Shown here one piece after another: positions 1 to 10,858 of a DNA stretch of 64,000 nucleotides. Under the pieces are notes generated by a model. The model searched no databases, was not told where the DNA came from, and saw nothing but the letters and a program-made list of their open reading frames with translations. Position numbers and translations under genes: made by a program. Origin of the DNA: Adiantum capillus-veneris (lineage: Eukaryota > Streptophyta > Polypodiopsida > Polypodiales > Pteridaceae); contig CM043953.1 of the NCBI GenBank assembly GCA_014529385.2, forward strand, positions 97,911,842-97,975,841, given 5' to 3'. The stretch's first letter is position 1; each line of letters opens with the position of its first letter.

Positions 1-1819
1 TCCAGAAAGGTTGTCCGCAGCAATGATGTTCACTTTAATGAATCCAAATATCATTCTAAACCAGAGAGGGTTGAGGAGATTAGAAGAGTTGTCTTCCAAG
101 AAGATGGACCTACACGTGCAAGACAAAATGTCAGGGCTCAAGAGGAGCAAGGACAGGATAGAGTGGAACCACAGGTTGTGGCTGAGCCTGAGCCACCTAT
201 TGTGCGTAGATCTGGACGTGTCACGCGACCTCCTGATAGGTTTGTTCGATCTATGAACTATGTCATGTTGACTGATTGCAATGAGCCCTCATGTTACAAG
301 GAAGCAGTGCAAATGAAGGACTCCAGAAATTGGCAATTGGCCATGCAGTCAGAGATGACAGCTCTGCATAAAAACCAGACATGGAAGCTAGTTAAATTAC
401 CACGGGGCAAAAAGGCTCTACCTTGTAAATGGGTTTACAGGTATAAGATCACCGCTCATGATAGTCAGCCAAAGTACAAAGCAAGGCTTGTTGCCAAGGG
501 GCATTGACTTTGATGAAGTCTTCTCTCCGGTGGTCAAGATGACTACATTAAGATGCTTTCTTGCATTGGTTGCCATATTAGATTTGGTGTTGCACCAAAT
601 GGATGTCAAGACAGCGTTCTTGCATGGTGATTTAGATGTGGAAATTATCATGCAGCAGCCAGAAGGGTTTGTTGAGAAAGGCAAGGAAGATTGGGTATGC
701 CAGTTGTTAAAGAGTCTTTATGGCTTAAAACAATCACTGAGGGCATGGTACCATAAATTCCACAAGTTTATGCTTTCTCAAGGCTACAAACGTAGTGAGT
801 TCGATCACTATCTATATACAAAGAAGGCTAAGGATGGTAGTTGGCTGATCCTTATTTTGTATGTGGATGACATGTTGATTGCTGGCAAGCACTTGGAAGA
901 AATTTCAGCTTTGAAGTCAAAGATGGCAAAATCGTTTGACATGAAAGACATGGGTGAGGCAAGTCATATACTTGGTATGTGCATTGAGAGAGACAGATCA
1001 AAGAAGTTGATTTGGTTATCTCAAACAGAGTATATTGACAAGGTTTTGCAACGTTTCAATATGGAGAAGGGAGAGGCACTGAGTGTTCCACTGCCACCAT
1101 ATGTGAAACTTAGCAAACAAGATTGTCCTGTGTTTGAGGAAGAACAGGCTGAAATGGATAAGATTTCATAAGCGTCTGCATTGGGTAGTTTGATGTATGC
1201 AATGATTGCTACTCGCCCAGACATTGCATTTGCAGTGGGAGTAGTAAGTCGATACATGTCAAACCCAGGCAAGAAACATTGGGAGGCAGTGAAAGGAATA
1301 TTGAGATACCTGAAAGCTACAAAGAGTATGCGTATATGCTATGGGAGTCAGGAGCTAAGTGTAAAGGGTTTTACAGACTCAGATTATGCAGGTGACTTAG
1401 ACAACCAAAGGTCTACGTCAGGGTATGTCTTTACATTGGCTGGTGGAGCAGTATCATGGCGTTCTAGATTACAAGATTGTGTTACTCAGTCTACTACAGA
1501 GGCTGAATATGTTGCAGCATCAGAGGCATGCAAAGAATCAATTTGGCTTAATCGACTAGTAACAGATTTGGGAATCAAAGAAGAGATGCCTGTGTTATAT
1601 TGTGATAGTCAAAGTGCTATACAATTGGCTCGCAATCCAGTTTATCACTCAAAGACAAAGCATGTGGATGTGAAGTATCATTTCATCAGGGAAATGCTCG
1701 AGGATAAGCAACTTCAGCTTGTCAAAGTTCACACCGCAGAAAATCCTGCTGATCTACTTACAAAAGGACTTCCCTCAGAGATCTTTGCGCATTTTCGCAA
1801 GCAGTTAGGTGTAGGGTAG
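1..1819 (+). pseudogene. Ty1/copia pol, 3' part (integrase tail, RT, RNase H), broken
   Basis: This is the C-terminal part of a copia polyprotein; the 5' part lies outside the window. Bases 1-160 read as an integrase tail and linker. The RT follows: the entry segment ends ARLVAKG near 500, then FDEVFSPV, QMDVKTAFLHGD (597-632), YGLKQ and the catalytic YVDD at 860-871. RNase H follows, with TDSDYAGD (about 1375), TEAEYVAAS and YCDSQSA, and an end typical of copia at 1819. Two lesions are visible. Near 500 the frame changes and a few residues after VAKG are missing, with short AAGGG homology at the junction. An in-frame TAA stands at 1169-1171 where a Tyr codon would be expected. Retrotransposition function is therefore lost in this copy. 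The family assignment is secure. Confidence 0.93.
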
Positions 1820-1897
1820 TACATCACTTCTCTACATCTCTTGTATATTAGCTTGTATAGTAGCTTCTCTCACACTTAAAGTACCACATTGGACTTT

Positions 1898-1908
1898 AAG
1901 TGGGAGGT
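1898..1908 (+). promoter_or_regulatory. Polypurine tract of the copia element
   Basis: A purine-rich stretch, AAGTGGGAGGT, lies directly before the presumed 3' LTR start. This is the position where plus-strand DNA synthesis is primed in LTR retrotransposons. It sits about 80 bp after the pol stop codon. Confidence 0.65.
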
Positions 1909-2150
1909 TGTTGGGGTATAAATCCCAATGTGGTCACCCAGGTAAGTGGGCGGGCCGCCAGGTATGTACACATATTCTTTTGTAAAAACCTAATAAGAAC
2001 TCACTATGCTCTACACATTACAGTAGAGCAAGTTCACCATATCGTCGTGCTCTTCTTCTCACACTCTCTCTCGCGTCGCACTTCCGCTTGTACTCCTTCA
2101 TTAATCATCATACATTGTGGTGGTATCTTAGATCCATTCCATCCTATACA
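1909..2150 (+). repeat. 3' LTR of the copia element (about 242 bp)
   Basis: The block begins TGTTGGGGTATAAATCCC directly after the polypurine tract and ends near CCTATACA, giving TG...CA ends. The start holds a short palindrome around TATAAAT (TTGGGGTATAAATCCCAA). The partner 5' LTR is outside the window, so the right boundary is set only by the CA end and the change in sequence character. A target duplication cannot be tested here. Confidence 0.6.
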
Positions 2151-2159
2151 AACCCGATT

Positions 2160-3471
2160 AGAGGACCTTCCTAGCCCCCTCTGATTAGGGACAAACAAAG
2201 GGGTGCCCAATTGGCTGGCAAGCATCCTGATGTTATCCCATAGCCAACTAGGCAGGCCCACAAGCTCCACTCAGATAGGATGGATCCCCTTGAGGGACTC
2301 AGCAGAGTCAAACATTTGCTCCCATGGTAGAACACAGACTGTTGTCCCGTTAATGTAAGTGGACCCATACCAAGGATCTTTGAAACATTGGGCATACCTC
2401 TTTGAATCTAACCGAGCAAAAACCTTCGGCAAGGTAAGTAGTGTTTTCAATTGCACCTCCATGCCCAAAGATTTGCGGCCCCTGAATCCATTGCATGAAC
2501 TCAAATCTATTCGGGATCCTCTCATTGAAGCCAAACACAAGCGTAAGCTGGGCTTGCATGGCTAGCTATTTTTTAATTAGAGCTGGCAGAATCGTGACAG
2601 CGACGGCCTCCACAACCTCCACTTGCTGTGGCAGCAACTTCTTTAGAGCACAAAAGGCTCGATCCGCCAACCTGTCTCCAACTACACCATTGTTTTCTGC
2701 CTGTGAGCAAGTCCTTTTGATATTGTTCAAACCGATATCTAGCTGCTTGTTGACTTCCTTAAGCTCTTGTTCAAGCCTAGTCCTAACATTATTAAGACTT
2801 TCCTCGCTTGTATCCCCCAAAGTCTTAGCATTTACGACAACATCACCAACCTTAGAGTCAGGAGCCTTCACGATGTTTGCAAACGATATTCTCAGTCTGA
2901 GAGCTGCAGAACCCGTTGCTACCTTGTTTTTATCTGCACAAATCCTACCCTGAGTCTCCCTTGTCTAGAGGGTTTTCACCTCAAAGTTGTAGCTTTTAGA
3001 CTTGTGATCAACCATGCTTCCCTTTTCTTCAATAGAACGGCCCTTTTCAAATGATCCTATCGGGGCCGGATACCTTGTTGAAGCCCCACACGCCATCGCG
3101 GCTCCATTCGATGCTCGTGGTTTTTAAATGATATTTTGGACACGTCTATGAAAAGGTTCATCAATTTTAGACACAAATACCTTTATTTGTGAGCTTATTG
3201 GTGAATATTTTCTCTCTTAAACAAGATTTATATTTTCTTTTGCGCCTTCCTTTTCCCACCTAAACTAGACTTTTCTCGACAATTGCATGCGCTCTTCCTC
3301 GCTCTGTATCCAATCCTTCCTCTCCTTTGCAAGCTCTTTCTTGTCATCTACAAGAATTGAAGGTGCTAGCCATGCCTTACAAGCCTGACACATGGTGACA
3401 GGGGCGCAAGAGCTGAGACAATGAGAGACATTGCATAACTTGCAAACGTGTTGTGCCGATATGACCATCAA
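2160..3471 (-). pseudogene. Decayed ORF1/gag-like gene with DUF4283-like domain
   Basis: Reading the minus strand from 3471, one frame runs to about 2360 with several stops. It holds a Cys-rich start (CKLC, CQAC near 3400-3440), a charged region, an SFANIV motif (about 2880), a helical segment (2871-2566) and then FGFNERIPNRFEFMQWIQGP. After a frameshift near 2360-2400 the similarity continues as GTTVCVLPWEQMFD and ELVGLPSWLWDN...LGTPL. These fit the DUF4283-type domain of plant LINE ORF1 and gag-like proteins. The stop at 2271-2273 is TGA between HPI and VELVGL, where the family has Trp, so TGG to TGA is likely. No RT is found next to it. It may be the start of a LINE whose rest was cut off at the copia insertion. 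Confidence 0.55.
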
Positions 3472-3479
3472 CCCTTACC

Positions 3480-4491
3480 AAAAAAAATGTCTCTCTCTCT
3501 TTCTCTATCCCCATGTGTCACCTCCCTCCTAGGTTTCTTTTACCTTTTAACTCAAGGATGGAAAAGAGATGAAAAGACTACGACTCTCTTTAACTCAGTT
3601 TAACTCTCTTAAGTGAAAGCGAATGACTTTTCCTTCTCTAAAGCCAAAAGCACCTTCGTAGATTCTTCATAAAATTACTAAACCCTACAGCTCTGCTACA
3701 CATGTATTAAACCAAATCTAGGAATATCCGCTCCCTACTCTCGTCTGTGCTCTTTCTTTTGCATCCATTCCCGTGCGCTAGTTTCACCTCGAGGGTTCCC
3801 CCTTGTTCTCCGCACTCAGTTGAACTGCGCATACCACAGGTCTTCACCACATTCTCCCATCCCCTCTTATCGCACATCGCCATCAGAGGCGTGCTCCTAG
3901 CTCGCACTGCTGCAACCTTGCTTCCTCCTCCACCTCATATTTCCCTTTGTCTTTCCCTCTTATCTTTGTGTACTTGCAAGCCACACCGGTGAAAACTATC
4001 ACCTCCCCCTTCTGTCTTGCTTTGTGCAGCCTGTCTACTCTCGCAGCAATGCCTGCTTTGCCCCTGCCTCAGCTCACTGGCTCTGCCACGATCAGCTCCA
4101 GCAGCGCTTCAATAGTGTAGCAGCTAAAAAATACCCACAAAGCTGTAGCCTGGAACCAACAGACACCCCACTGAGGGAGAGCGAAAGGATCTCTCTCTGT
4201 CTCTATGCGATCAGCGTGACACACGAGGAACTTTGTAGCCCTTGTCACCTGCATGCTCAGCGTCAACTGCTGCCTGCTCCTCACCTTTCCTCTCTCTCAA
4301 ACCTAAGGTATCCGCTAAGATTCTAATTAATAAACAGCCTCTGCCAATTGCTTTGTTACACTCTCTCGCAGTGCCCCATCCACTCACCCTGCCCTTGCTG
4401 CTTTGCTTAGAAAAACCCCACAACAGAGCGAGCATCACATCGCATCCCAACTGAGTTGGCAAGATAGAGACAACCTACGGAGCCACAAACA
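3480..4491. other. No gene seen; pyrimidine-rich unique sequence
   Basis: Short open frames occur on both strands here, but none shows a recognisable domain, and they overlap one another in opposite directions. I see no RNA gene or promoter that I can support. Confidence 0.5.
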
Positions 4492-4622
4492 AACACACAC
4501 ACACACACAGACAGACCCAATGTATACCTGAGGGAGAGAATAAGAGAAAAGAAATTGTTGGCTTCTTGCTTGATCCAGTACCGAGGCACAAAGTGTGTGT
4601 GTGTGTGTGTGTGTGTGAATGA

Positions 4623-4656
<34 letters not shown>
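4492..4656. repeat. Compound microsatellite cluster (AC)n, (GT)n, (GA)n
   Basis: (AC)n lies at about 4492-4509, (GT)n at 4593-4617 and (GA)n at 4626-4656. Repeating dipeptide frames across it are artefacts of the repeat. Confidence 0.9.
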
Positions 4657-4658
<2 letters not shown>

Positions 4659-4789
4659 CGCAATCGGCCGAACCTAGCACTACCCTCATGTGCACACGCA
4701 ATCACTACTAACCGCCTGCAGAAGTGGAGACTGGCACAGATGTCGAAAAAATGGATTTTGCCTATCACTTAAACCACTCATGAGGATCT

Positions 4790-5254
4790 CCCATTATTCT
4801 GATCAAAACCCAAGAACGTTTTGACCACCTATGGGGTTCAAAATTGGGTACACCTACTAGTATTAATTGGATACGTGGGACTTTACTCTTCATTATCTAT
4901 ACTATAGATAGGGTAGAGGAGCCAGGTTAGGTACAGTTAAAAAGCAGGGCCAATTTAGGAAAATTCAAATTGTAATGCTTCAATTTTACATTTGTGCTCA
5001 ATGATTTTCATTGAATTGGATATCAAATTGTAGCACTCGTGAAGATCTACTCACACATCTATCCATTTCCATCCTCTATTTGCATTATCTCAACAATATA
5101 TTAGCTTCAAGTTATATACGTACTTGTATTGGTCACGTCTTTTTATTGGCTCCTTTATCTTAAAGGGGGAGGGAATTCTAGCCCTCCCCCACTACACGTG
5201 GCAGTAGCTCCTTCAACCGGCCAACTCCGGAGGTGTGCGCACTGCAACCGGGCT

Positions 5255-5292
<38 letters not shown>

Positions 5293-5398
5293 CTTCAACC
5301 GGCCCCGCTTCTGCACTTCGGGCGTGCAACGTTTTAATTCAACCTCAATCCCCCCCAAAACCCCAAAAGAGACACACACCACACATTCCAAGCGCATG

Positions 5399-5447
<49 letters not shown>

Positions 5448-5528
5448 CCGCCTCTGTTAGGCTCAGTCAGAGCATGGCAGTGAGGATGGCGCAAGGTTTG
5501 CTTCAAGTGCTCACAGGCCACCATGTCG

Positions 5529-5574
<46 letters not shown>

Positions 5575-5840
5575 AATGTTATTTTAACGTCGGCAAATGC
5601 TGAGAGAGCGATGAAATGTTATATTAACGTCTTCAAAAGGCCAAACGACCTATGAGATTTTAAAAAAGGCCAAATGACCTATGAGATCAATTTTAAAAAA
5701 AGTGAGAGCAAGGTCCCCCCCCCCCCCCCCTTCTTCTCTCTCTCTCTCTCACACCCCCGCCCCCGCCCCCCCCTTCTCTCTCTCTCTCACAGCTCGCTCT
5801 TGGGATAGTTTCCTACGACGTTAAAACTCTCTTCTTCTTC

Positions 5841-5878
<38 letters not shown>

Positions 5879-6154
5879 AATAGTAGGGCGGCATTGATTG
5901 GATCAATCTAGGTCGATAATATGAAAGAGATCATGGAAACTTACAAGAGATCGCACAACAAGTAGCTTATTACGAAATGGTCGATTGAGGGGAGCGGCCT
6001 TAATAGTTGCAAAGGTCGAGGTAGGAGCATGTTGGTCATGTTGATCAGCATTGTTTATAGGGAGAGAGCAGCTTTGATAGCTCATGCTACGAGCTTCATA
6101 AAACATTGTAGTATACTTTGATCAGTCGAGCGCAATTCCATTGCAGCCAAGCCG

Positions 6155-6205
<51 letters not shown>

Positions 6206-6394
6206 TTAACTTCGTAGGAACAATCCAAGAGACCTCAAAGATCTATCCGACGAGGAGTGAGGGGGAGGGAGGGACAGAGGGGGAGGGATTCCGGTCCCCC
6301 TCCCCCCCCCGACATGTGGCGCAATTTGCTGCTCCAGCCAGTGGCGCCTGCAAACCCGGCAACACAGGGAGATATATTGTCACTGTGCATGTGT

Positions 6395-6452
<58 letters not shown>

Positions 6453-6649
6453 GGTCGTCATATTTATTTCGACGTGCAACGGTGCGAGTATTTATCTGCC
6501 CATTTATCAGTGCTCGCGAGCTACGGATTGGAGTCGGAGTTGGAGTCGGATTGGACTCCTCCGTCCTCACTGCTCAGCTTGCACAATCACGGGGGCCTGC
6601 ACGCACACTTTTGGGGTGCTGAGACTACTGACTCACAGCTTCGAAGGCG

Positions 6650-6650
<1 letters not shown>
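4790..6650. repeat. Microsatellite-rich, gene-free stretch with many (GA)n/(CT)n tracts
   Basis: GA or CT tracts stand at 5258-5290, 5402-5445, 5531-5571, 5844-5877, 6160-6201 and 6398-6450, with a C homopolymer at about 5717-5733. Between them are short partial duplications. GATGAAATGTTATxTTAACGTC occurs at about 5570 and again near 5609, and GGCCAAAyGACCTATGAGAT near 5640 and 5667. No protein domain is visible on either strand. Long frames here translate as RERERE or SLSLSL. Confidence 0.8.

Positions 6651-6697
<47 letters not shown>
6651..6697. repeat. (CT)n tract abutting the 5' end of LINE copy A
   Basis: A pure CT run ends directly at the first LINE-derived bases (CAAGCAAATAGGGA). It is the 5' member of a pair of CT tracts, in the same orientation, on either side of LINE copy A. 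Confidence 0.9.
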
Positions 6698-6700
<3 letters not shown>

Positions 6701-6713
6701 CAAATAGGGATGT

Positions 6714-9700
6714 GTGACCTATGAGACCGAGTTACAATTGAAAATATGCTTTTGGAATTGTAATGGATACCCATGGAATGCGGGGGTTGGCATTGATGAA
6801 CTAACAAGCAAAGCCGATGTTGTACTTCTTGTTGAAACTTGGGAGCATGAACACAAAGGATTAACGGCTTGGAGGATTACAATGAACATTCATTGATGTG
6901 GTCAAAGAATCTCAAGCAACGAAGAGGACAAGGAGGGTTAGCATGTATGGTTAAGAAAGGATTGGAAGATTTTGTATCAATTGTGAAAGATGACAAGTAC
7001 AAACGTTATGTATGGCTGAAAATTATGACACCAAAAAGAGCACCCATTTTTGTAGCCGGTTGCTACATTCCTCATCATGATTCTCCCTTTTATACTTGCA
7101 TGGATAGAGATCAACCATTTTCTGATTTGGAAGAGGACATTGCTTATTTCAAAGGTGAAGGGGATGTTATTGTATTTGGGGATATGAATGCTCGCACAAA
7201 AACATTGCAACATGATACTCAACAATTTGATATGCCATACATTTCAAGGGAGTTGGAGGAAGTTCACTTGTATGATCGTAATTCAATGGATGAGGAAGAG
7301 CCGGATAACTATGGAAAGTTACTTTTACACATGTGTAATAGCACGGGTATGCTCATTGCCAATGGTGTATCTTTGTGGAGTGGAACCAATGGATTTACAT
7401 GTAGGAGACATAATGGGGATAGTGTGATTGACTATATGCTACTCTCTGAAGCCATCATGTATCGCATAAAGAGTTTTATGTTTGGTCAATGGACCCCGGA
7501 ATCCGACCATCGCACCTTATGTATTGACCTTTCATGTGGAGAAGCAACTAAGCATGATAATCTCGGCCAAAGGAAAGAGAAGTTATCACTATGTATGGAT
7601 TTCAAACGGGCACCAATGTACATTGAAATGGTTGAGCAAAAATTATGGATGACAAAGCTTCAATGTGATGCACCATTGGAAACTAAATGGGAAGCTTTCA
7701 AGAAAGCTATTTGTTCTTGTGCGGAAGAATGCTTTGCCATAAAGCATCTCCATGGTATCAACAAAGATAGATCACGCAAAAGGTGGTTTGATAAAGAATG
7801 TCAAGATGCTCGAAAGTCCTTGATAAAGCTTGATGCAACTATGGACAAAGACAACTATCATAAGTCATTTGCACACATACAAGGCTTTGATTCAAAAGAA
7901 GAGAAGAAGATGGGAAGTAAAGCAACAAGAATTTCAAGTCCAAGAAAAGGCACATGCATGTGGAAGATTTTGGAGAAACTTGAGAGGCAAGCGGGTTGAG
8001 AATTTTGATAACTTGAGTTTAGTGGATATGTACACACATTGTAGGCAATTATATGAGCAAGAAAATAGTGAAAAAATACCATTTTATGGTTCACTCCCAT
8101 GTATGCCGTCTTTTTTTACTATTGAGGATGTATGCGGTGGGCTTGAAAAGTTGGCCACTCGCAAAGCGGGAGATCTTCAAGGTATCAAGACGGAGATGAT
8201 CAAATGGATGGGAGATTTTACCCATGAGTGGATGTGTGATATGTTCAACCTTGCACTTCAACATGGTATACCTTATGATTGGAGTACTAATTGGGTTAAG
8301 CCTTTGCATAAAGGAGGGGATGTAAAGAATGTAAGCAACTACCGGACTATAATGATTGGGTCTCTTATGGCAAAGTTGTTTGGGTGCAAAATGGAGATAA
8401 AATTGAGTGATTGGGCTGAAGAGAATGACAAGCGTGCAAAGGGACAAGCGGGTTTTCGTCAATGCCATAGCACCATTGATCATCTTGTCACTCTTTGTGT
8501 TCTCATGGAGGAAAGTCAGTTGAAAGGCAAGCGATTGTATTGTTGATTTGTGGACTTTAAGAAAGCCTTTGATATAATTCCACGTAACAATTTGTGGAGA
8601 AGGATGGAAGAACTCCAAGTGCCAAGTGAGTTTATGCTTGCGGTTTCTCGAATCTATGAGAAGGTGATTTGTCAATTGCGCATGGGAAGAGAAATTTTAG
8701 AAATTTTTGTAAGCACTATTGGGGTTAAACAAGGATGTCCATTGTCACCAACTCTCTTTGGTCTATGCATCGATCAATTGGAACAAATGGTACTTGACTT
8801 TATGCAAGAAGAAGGCATTGAAGAGGTCACTATTTGCAATGCGGTAATCATGCTTTTGTTGTATGCGGATGATGTAGTGCTTCTAGCACACACTTTAGAA
8901 GATGCACAAAAGCTTATGGTTGTCCTTGAGAACTTTTGCTTGCATAGTGGGCTGATTGTAAATGAATCCAAAACAAAGGTTATGCTTGTGAAAACCAACC
9001 ATAAGGAGAAGCCATGCATTGTGTACAACAACGAGACACTTGAAGTTGTTGAGAGCTTTAAGTACCTTGGCCTTGAGGTTCCATCCAATCACAAGTGGCA
9101 TGAATGTGCTATGCGTCGTTTGGAAGCGGGAAAGAGAGCATATTATGCATTTGAGAACATGTGTAATGCGGGAAACATCAAGTGTTGGGTTCTCAAGAAG
9201 TATCTTTTTGATGCATTGGTGACACCGGTTCTTCTTTATGGAGTTGAAGTGTGGGGCGGGAACATCTCAAAGTCTACTTGGAAAGAGTTTGAGAATGTCA
9301 AAAAGTATTTTCTTACAAACTTTCTCCAAGTTAAGACACAAACACCATATATGCTCCTACTTCTTGAGTCGGGATCTCTTCCAATTGAGGTTATGGGCAT
9401 GGAAAGGGTTGTGGAGTACATGATAAAGATGCGTCAAAACCCCTCACATCGACTTCCTACAATTGCATGGGAAGCAAGCAAAAAAGTTCAAAAGACGCAT
9501 AAAAGCAAGATCTTGAGCACGGGATGGATGCAAGACATAAAGAAGTGGTTTGGGAGATGGGATGCATTACACTTGCTACATGATGCTTCAATTGACTCTC
9601 AAGTGAATGAAGCTTTTCTACAACGCCAATGTATTACGGCTTGGGAGAAATCCGATGGGTCACGCTTCATACATTACACCACCTATATTGCCCCCAACTA

Positions 9701-10106
9701 CAAAACCATGTTCTTCGCTGAGAGAGGAAACCGTACTCACACTTACATGCTTGAGCCTATTCCCTTGTCCGCAATACGCACTATCGCAGCAATTCGGCTT
9801 AGCTCCCATTTCCTTCGATGCGAGATAGGGCGTTGGGGCAATGGAGAAGAGTCAAATCGATTGTGCACATTATTCTCACTGCAAGTTCGAGAGTCTAAGT
9901 ACCACACACTACTAGAGTGCTCAGCTTTTGATCACATCCGAACTTGCTTCTCTCACATTTTCAACCATAACTTAGACCTACACACTTTCCTCTCCCAGCC
10001 AAAGTGTGGGCTCTCCATTGCGACTCTCATCACTACAATTTTGGAGCATCGAGAGTCACTCATCAGCCATACACATACTACATCACATGTAACTTTGGTC
10101 CCATAG
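6714..10106 (+). pseudogene. LINE ORF2: apurinic-type endonuclease plus reverse transcriptase, broken
   Basis: An N-terminal EEP endonuclease is shown by FWNCNGYPW, VVLLVETW, VFGDMNAR (about 7170), VIDYML and SDHRTL (about 7500). The RT domain has KPLHKGGD, NYRTI, AGFR, FVDFKKAFD, GVKQGCPLSPTLFGL and catalytic YADD at 8862-8873. A Cys/His segment (CTLF...H.LLEC) lies near the C-terminus, as in zf-RVT-type tails. There are three lesions relative to copy B: a frame change at 6862-6896, another near 7870, and TGA at 8544-8546 where copy B has Cys. All catalytic motifs survive. The protein would nick target DNA and prime cDNA synthesis there (family knowledge). Confidence 0.92.
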
Positions 10107-10120
10107 GTCATATTTGACCT
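10105..10120 (+). promoter_or_regulatory. LINE 3'-terminal stem-loop, copy A
   Basis: AGGTCA, loop TATT, TGACCT form a perfect six-base-pair hairpin 18 bp before the (CT)n tail. The same stem closes copies B, C and D, so it is a family feature. By analogy with stringent-type LINEs whose RT recognises a 3' RNA hairpin, it may be the RT recognition site; that role is inferred. Confidence 0.6.
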
Positions 10121-10134
10121 CCGAGGACGATAAT

Positions 10135-10138
<4 letters not shown>

Positions 10139-10222
<84 letters not shown>
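10139..10222. repeat. (CT)n tail/target tract of LINE copy A
   Basis: About 84 bp of pure CT directly follow ATAATAAAAT, the end of the LINE. Confidence 0.92.
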
Positions 10223-10783
<561 letters not shown>

Positions 10784-10805
10784 AGATAGATAGATAGATA
10801 GATAG
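10784..10805. repeat. (GATA)n tail of LINE copy B
   Basis: GATA units end at the LINE copy B terminus. Read in the LINE's orientation this is a (CTAT)n tail followed by CTCTC, in place of the CT tail of the other copies. Confidence 0.8.
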
Positions 10806-10823
10806 TTCTATTATCGTCCTGGG

Positions 10824-10839
10824 AGGTCAAATATGACCT
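10824..10839 (-). promoter_or_regulatory. LINE 3'-terminal stem-loop, copy B
   Basis: AGGTCA and TGACCT arms enclose a four-base loop, identical in stem to copy A. It stands about 20 bp beyond the ORF2 stop and about 13 bp before the end of the element. Confidence 0.6.
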
Positions 10840-10858
10840 ATGGGACCAAATGAACATG

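Larger units (their letters stand above)
6698..10138 (+). mobile_element. LINE (EEP endonuclease type), copy A, 5'-truncated
   Basis: This is a non-LTR retrotransposon of about 3.4 kb. Its left end matches the last bases of ORF1 and the ORF1/ORF2 junction of copy B (AAATAGGGA...), so it was truncated almost exactly at that junction. It carries a full-span but broken ORF2, a very short 3' untranslated part, a terminal stem-loop (10105-10120) and GGACGATAATAAAAT directly before (CT)n. CT tracts flank both ends. No poly(A) tail is present. Copy B lies tail-to-tail about 700 bp downstream. Confidence 0.88.

Noticed and set aside
5129-6807. Many long open frames reading Arg-Glu, Ser-Leu, Cys-Val or Thr-His repeats
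   Set aside because: They are translations of (GA)n, (CT)n, (TG)n and (CA)n tracts, open on several frames at once, with no domain outside the repeat.
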